Source: Psychroflexus gondwanensis ACAM 44
GTDB lineage: Bacteria; Bacteroidota; Bacteroidia; Flavobacteriales; Flavobacteriaceae
DNA length: 64,000 nucleotides
Direction: 5' to 3'
NCBI RefSeq assembly: GCF_000355905.1
Contig: NZ_APLF01000018.1
Span: 1-64,000 of the forward strand
The notes beneath the pieces are model-generated. The model did not search any database. It saw only the letters and a program-made list of their open reading frames with translations, and had not been told where the DNA came from. This document shows, piece after piece, positions 62,819 to 64,000 of this stretch; positions within the stretch are counted from its first letter, which is position 1; every line of letters starts with the position of its first letter. Position numbers and translations under genes: made by a program.

Positions 62819-63958
62819 TTAAAGTGTTCCTCTTAAGGTCTGTTCCCTTTCAATAGCTTCAAACAAAGCTTTAAAGTTTCCTTTTCCAAAAGATTGCGCT
62901 CCTTTACGTTGAATAATTTCAAAAAACATGGTAGGTCTATCCAAAATAGGTTTGGTAAAAATTTGAAGCAAATAGCCTTCATCATCACTATCAATTAAGA
63001 TCCCAAGTTCTTTCAGCGGTGCCAAATCTTCGTCTATTTCTCCTACGCGGTCCAAAACAGTGTCGTAATAAGTTTCAGGAATGTTTAAGAATTCAACACC
63101 TCTTTTTTGGAGTTCGCTTACGGTTTCAATGATGTTATCTGTGGCTACAGCAATATGTTGAACCCCAGAACCATTATAAAAATCAATATACTCTTCAATT
63201 TGTGACTTCTTTTTCCCTTTGGCAGGTTCGTTAATCGGGAACTTTATTCTTCCATTTCCGTTGCTCATCACTTTACTCATCAGGGCGGTATATTCTGTAG
63301 AGATATCTTTATCATCAAAAGATAGCAATTGAGCAAAACCCATCACTTCAGCATAAAAATTTACCCATTTATTCATCTCGTTCCAGCCTACATTTCCAAC
63401 GATGTGGTCAATATATTTTAGACCTACACCTTCGGTTTTGTAAGATTTTGTCCAGGAGTGGTATCCCGGTAAAAATGGACCTTCATAGTCTTTTCGTTCT
63501 ATAAACAAGTGAATAGTCTCACCATAGGTATGTATACCAGAAATAACAGCTTTACCATTGTCGTCCTCAATGGTGTAAGGCTCTACATAAGGTTTTGCCC
63601 CACGCTTTACGGTTTCTTCAAAACTCTTAGCAGCATCATCTACCCATAGCGACACAAATTTTACTCCATCACCATGTTCATTGATATGTCGATTAATATC
63701 ACCGCCATCGCTCATTGGGCTGGTTAGTACTAGCCTTATTTTTCCTTGTTGTAAAACATAGGAAGTAGAATCTTTTTTTCCCGTTTCCAAGCCCGCATAG
63801 GCTACTGGCTGAAACCCCCATGCTGTCTGGTAATAGTAGGCTGCTTGTTTGGCATTTCCTACGTAAAGCTCTACAAAATCGGTTCCTAGAATAGGAAGGA
63901 AATCTTCCGCCTCAAGATTTACTTTGGTTAATTTCTGACTAGTGGTATCTGTGCTCAT
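62819..63958 (-). CDS. hppD: 4-Hydroxyphenylpyruvate dioxygenase
   Basis: Converts 4-hydroxyphenylpyruvate to homogentisate in tyrosine breakdown. The 379-residue product has two vicinal-oxygen-chelate halves. The iron ligands are visible as His in YIDHIVGNV (about residue 185), His in GVQHIAV (about 271) and Glu in MFFEIIQRKG (about 350). Length and the C-terminal FKALFEAIEREQ are typical. It starts 42 bases before the window end; other tyrosine-catabolic genes may lie beyond. Confidence 0.95.
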   Translation of the reverse strand: MSTDTTSQKLTKVNLEAEDFLPILGTDFVELYVGNAKQAAYYYQTAWGFQPVAYAGLETGKKDSTSYVLQQGKIRLVLTSPMSDGGDINRHINEHGDGVKFVSLWVDDAAKSFEETVKRGAKPYVEPYTIEDDNGKAVISGIHTYGETIHLFIERKDYEGPFLPGYHSWTKSYKTEGVGLKYIDHIVGNVGWNEMNKWVNFYAEVMGFAQLLSFDDKDISTEYTALMSKVMSNGNGRIKFPINEPAKGKKKSQIEEYIDFYNGSGVQHIAVATDNIIETVSELQKRGVEFLNIPETYYDTVLDRVGEIDEDLAPLKELGILIDSDDEGYLLQIFTKPILDRPTMFFEIIQRKGAQSFGKGNFKALFEAIEREQTLRGTL

Positions 63959-64000
63959 GAGTTTAGGTTTTTAATTCTTAATTTATATATTTTGGGCGTT

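Overview
The window is a chromosomal segment of an AT-rich marine-type Flavobacteriaceae bacterium (Bacteroidota). The assignment rests on Flavobacteriia-restricted genes (XrtF exosortase pair, PorP/SprF-type secretion-associated barrel, GYDIA-type GHMP kinase, HYC_CC_PP protein, UpxY antiterminator), a class II HMG-CoA reductase, an S16 protein with a long acidic/basic tail, and repeated TAnnTTTG promoter boxes close to start codons. No genus can be named from the sequence alone. No rRNA, CRISPR array, insertion sequence or prophage is visible.

Layout. 1-0.3 kb: tRNA-Phe on the minus strand with its terminator, and a broken second copy of the same terminator/tRNA end at the window edge. 0.3-8 kb: coaX, an outer-membrane protein, a TPR protein, lptC, a small membrane protein, a CNNM/CBS protein and a PpiD-like foldase, i.e. 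a cell-envelope block. 8-10.3 kb (minus): mevalonate-pathway genes. 10.5-15.1 kb: DPP-IV-type peptidase, POT peptide transporter and periplasmic thioredoxin (peptide use). 15.1-23 kb: comEC, NlpC/P60 lipoprotein, wzc and wza on the minus strand and a divergent FlaA1/CapD-like epimerase (polysaccharide export core). 23-24.6 kb: GAF-type methionine sulfoxide reductase, then the exosortase-F pair. 24.6-33.9 kb: a copper/silver-type efflux operon (HYC_CC_PP, CusA-like RND pump, TolC-like channel, SO_0444-type permease, CusB-like adaptor, HMA-MauE fusion). 33.9-39.1 kb (minus): dinB, a 1.7-kb non-coding hairpin-repeat array, a fused oligopeptide ABC ATPase and a PolB-like exonuclease. 39.4-42.6 kb: B12-dependent ribonucleotide reductase nrdJ bracketed by the exonuclease gene and a partial, internally deleted copy of it. 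42.6-43.8 kb: rpsP-rimM. 43.8-50.8 kb (minus): rodA-mrdA-mreD-mreC-mreB and purH. 51-54.6 kb (minus): cysQ-cysC-cysD-cysN sulfate activation. 54.8-59.2 kb: DUF547, glycosyltransferase, FAD oxidoreductase and NapH-like Fe-S membrane protein. 59.5-64 kb: lipoprotein/PorP pair, orphan UpxY, DUF3108 protein and hppD.

Most genes are ordinary core genes in tight, often translationally coupled operons. The most unusual items are: the 35.06-36.62 kb mosaic array of GGGC-loop-GCCC hairpins with two interleaved repeat families; a perfect 15-bp terminator-like hairpin inside the start of lptC; the duplicated and in-frame-deleted exonuclease fragment flanking nrdJ; a CRP/FNR-like palindrome about 40 bp upstream of the predicted nrdJ transcription start; and the broken tRNA-Phe end interrupted by a GC-rich palindrome at the left edge.
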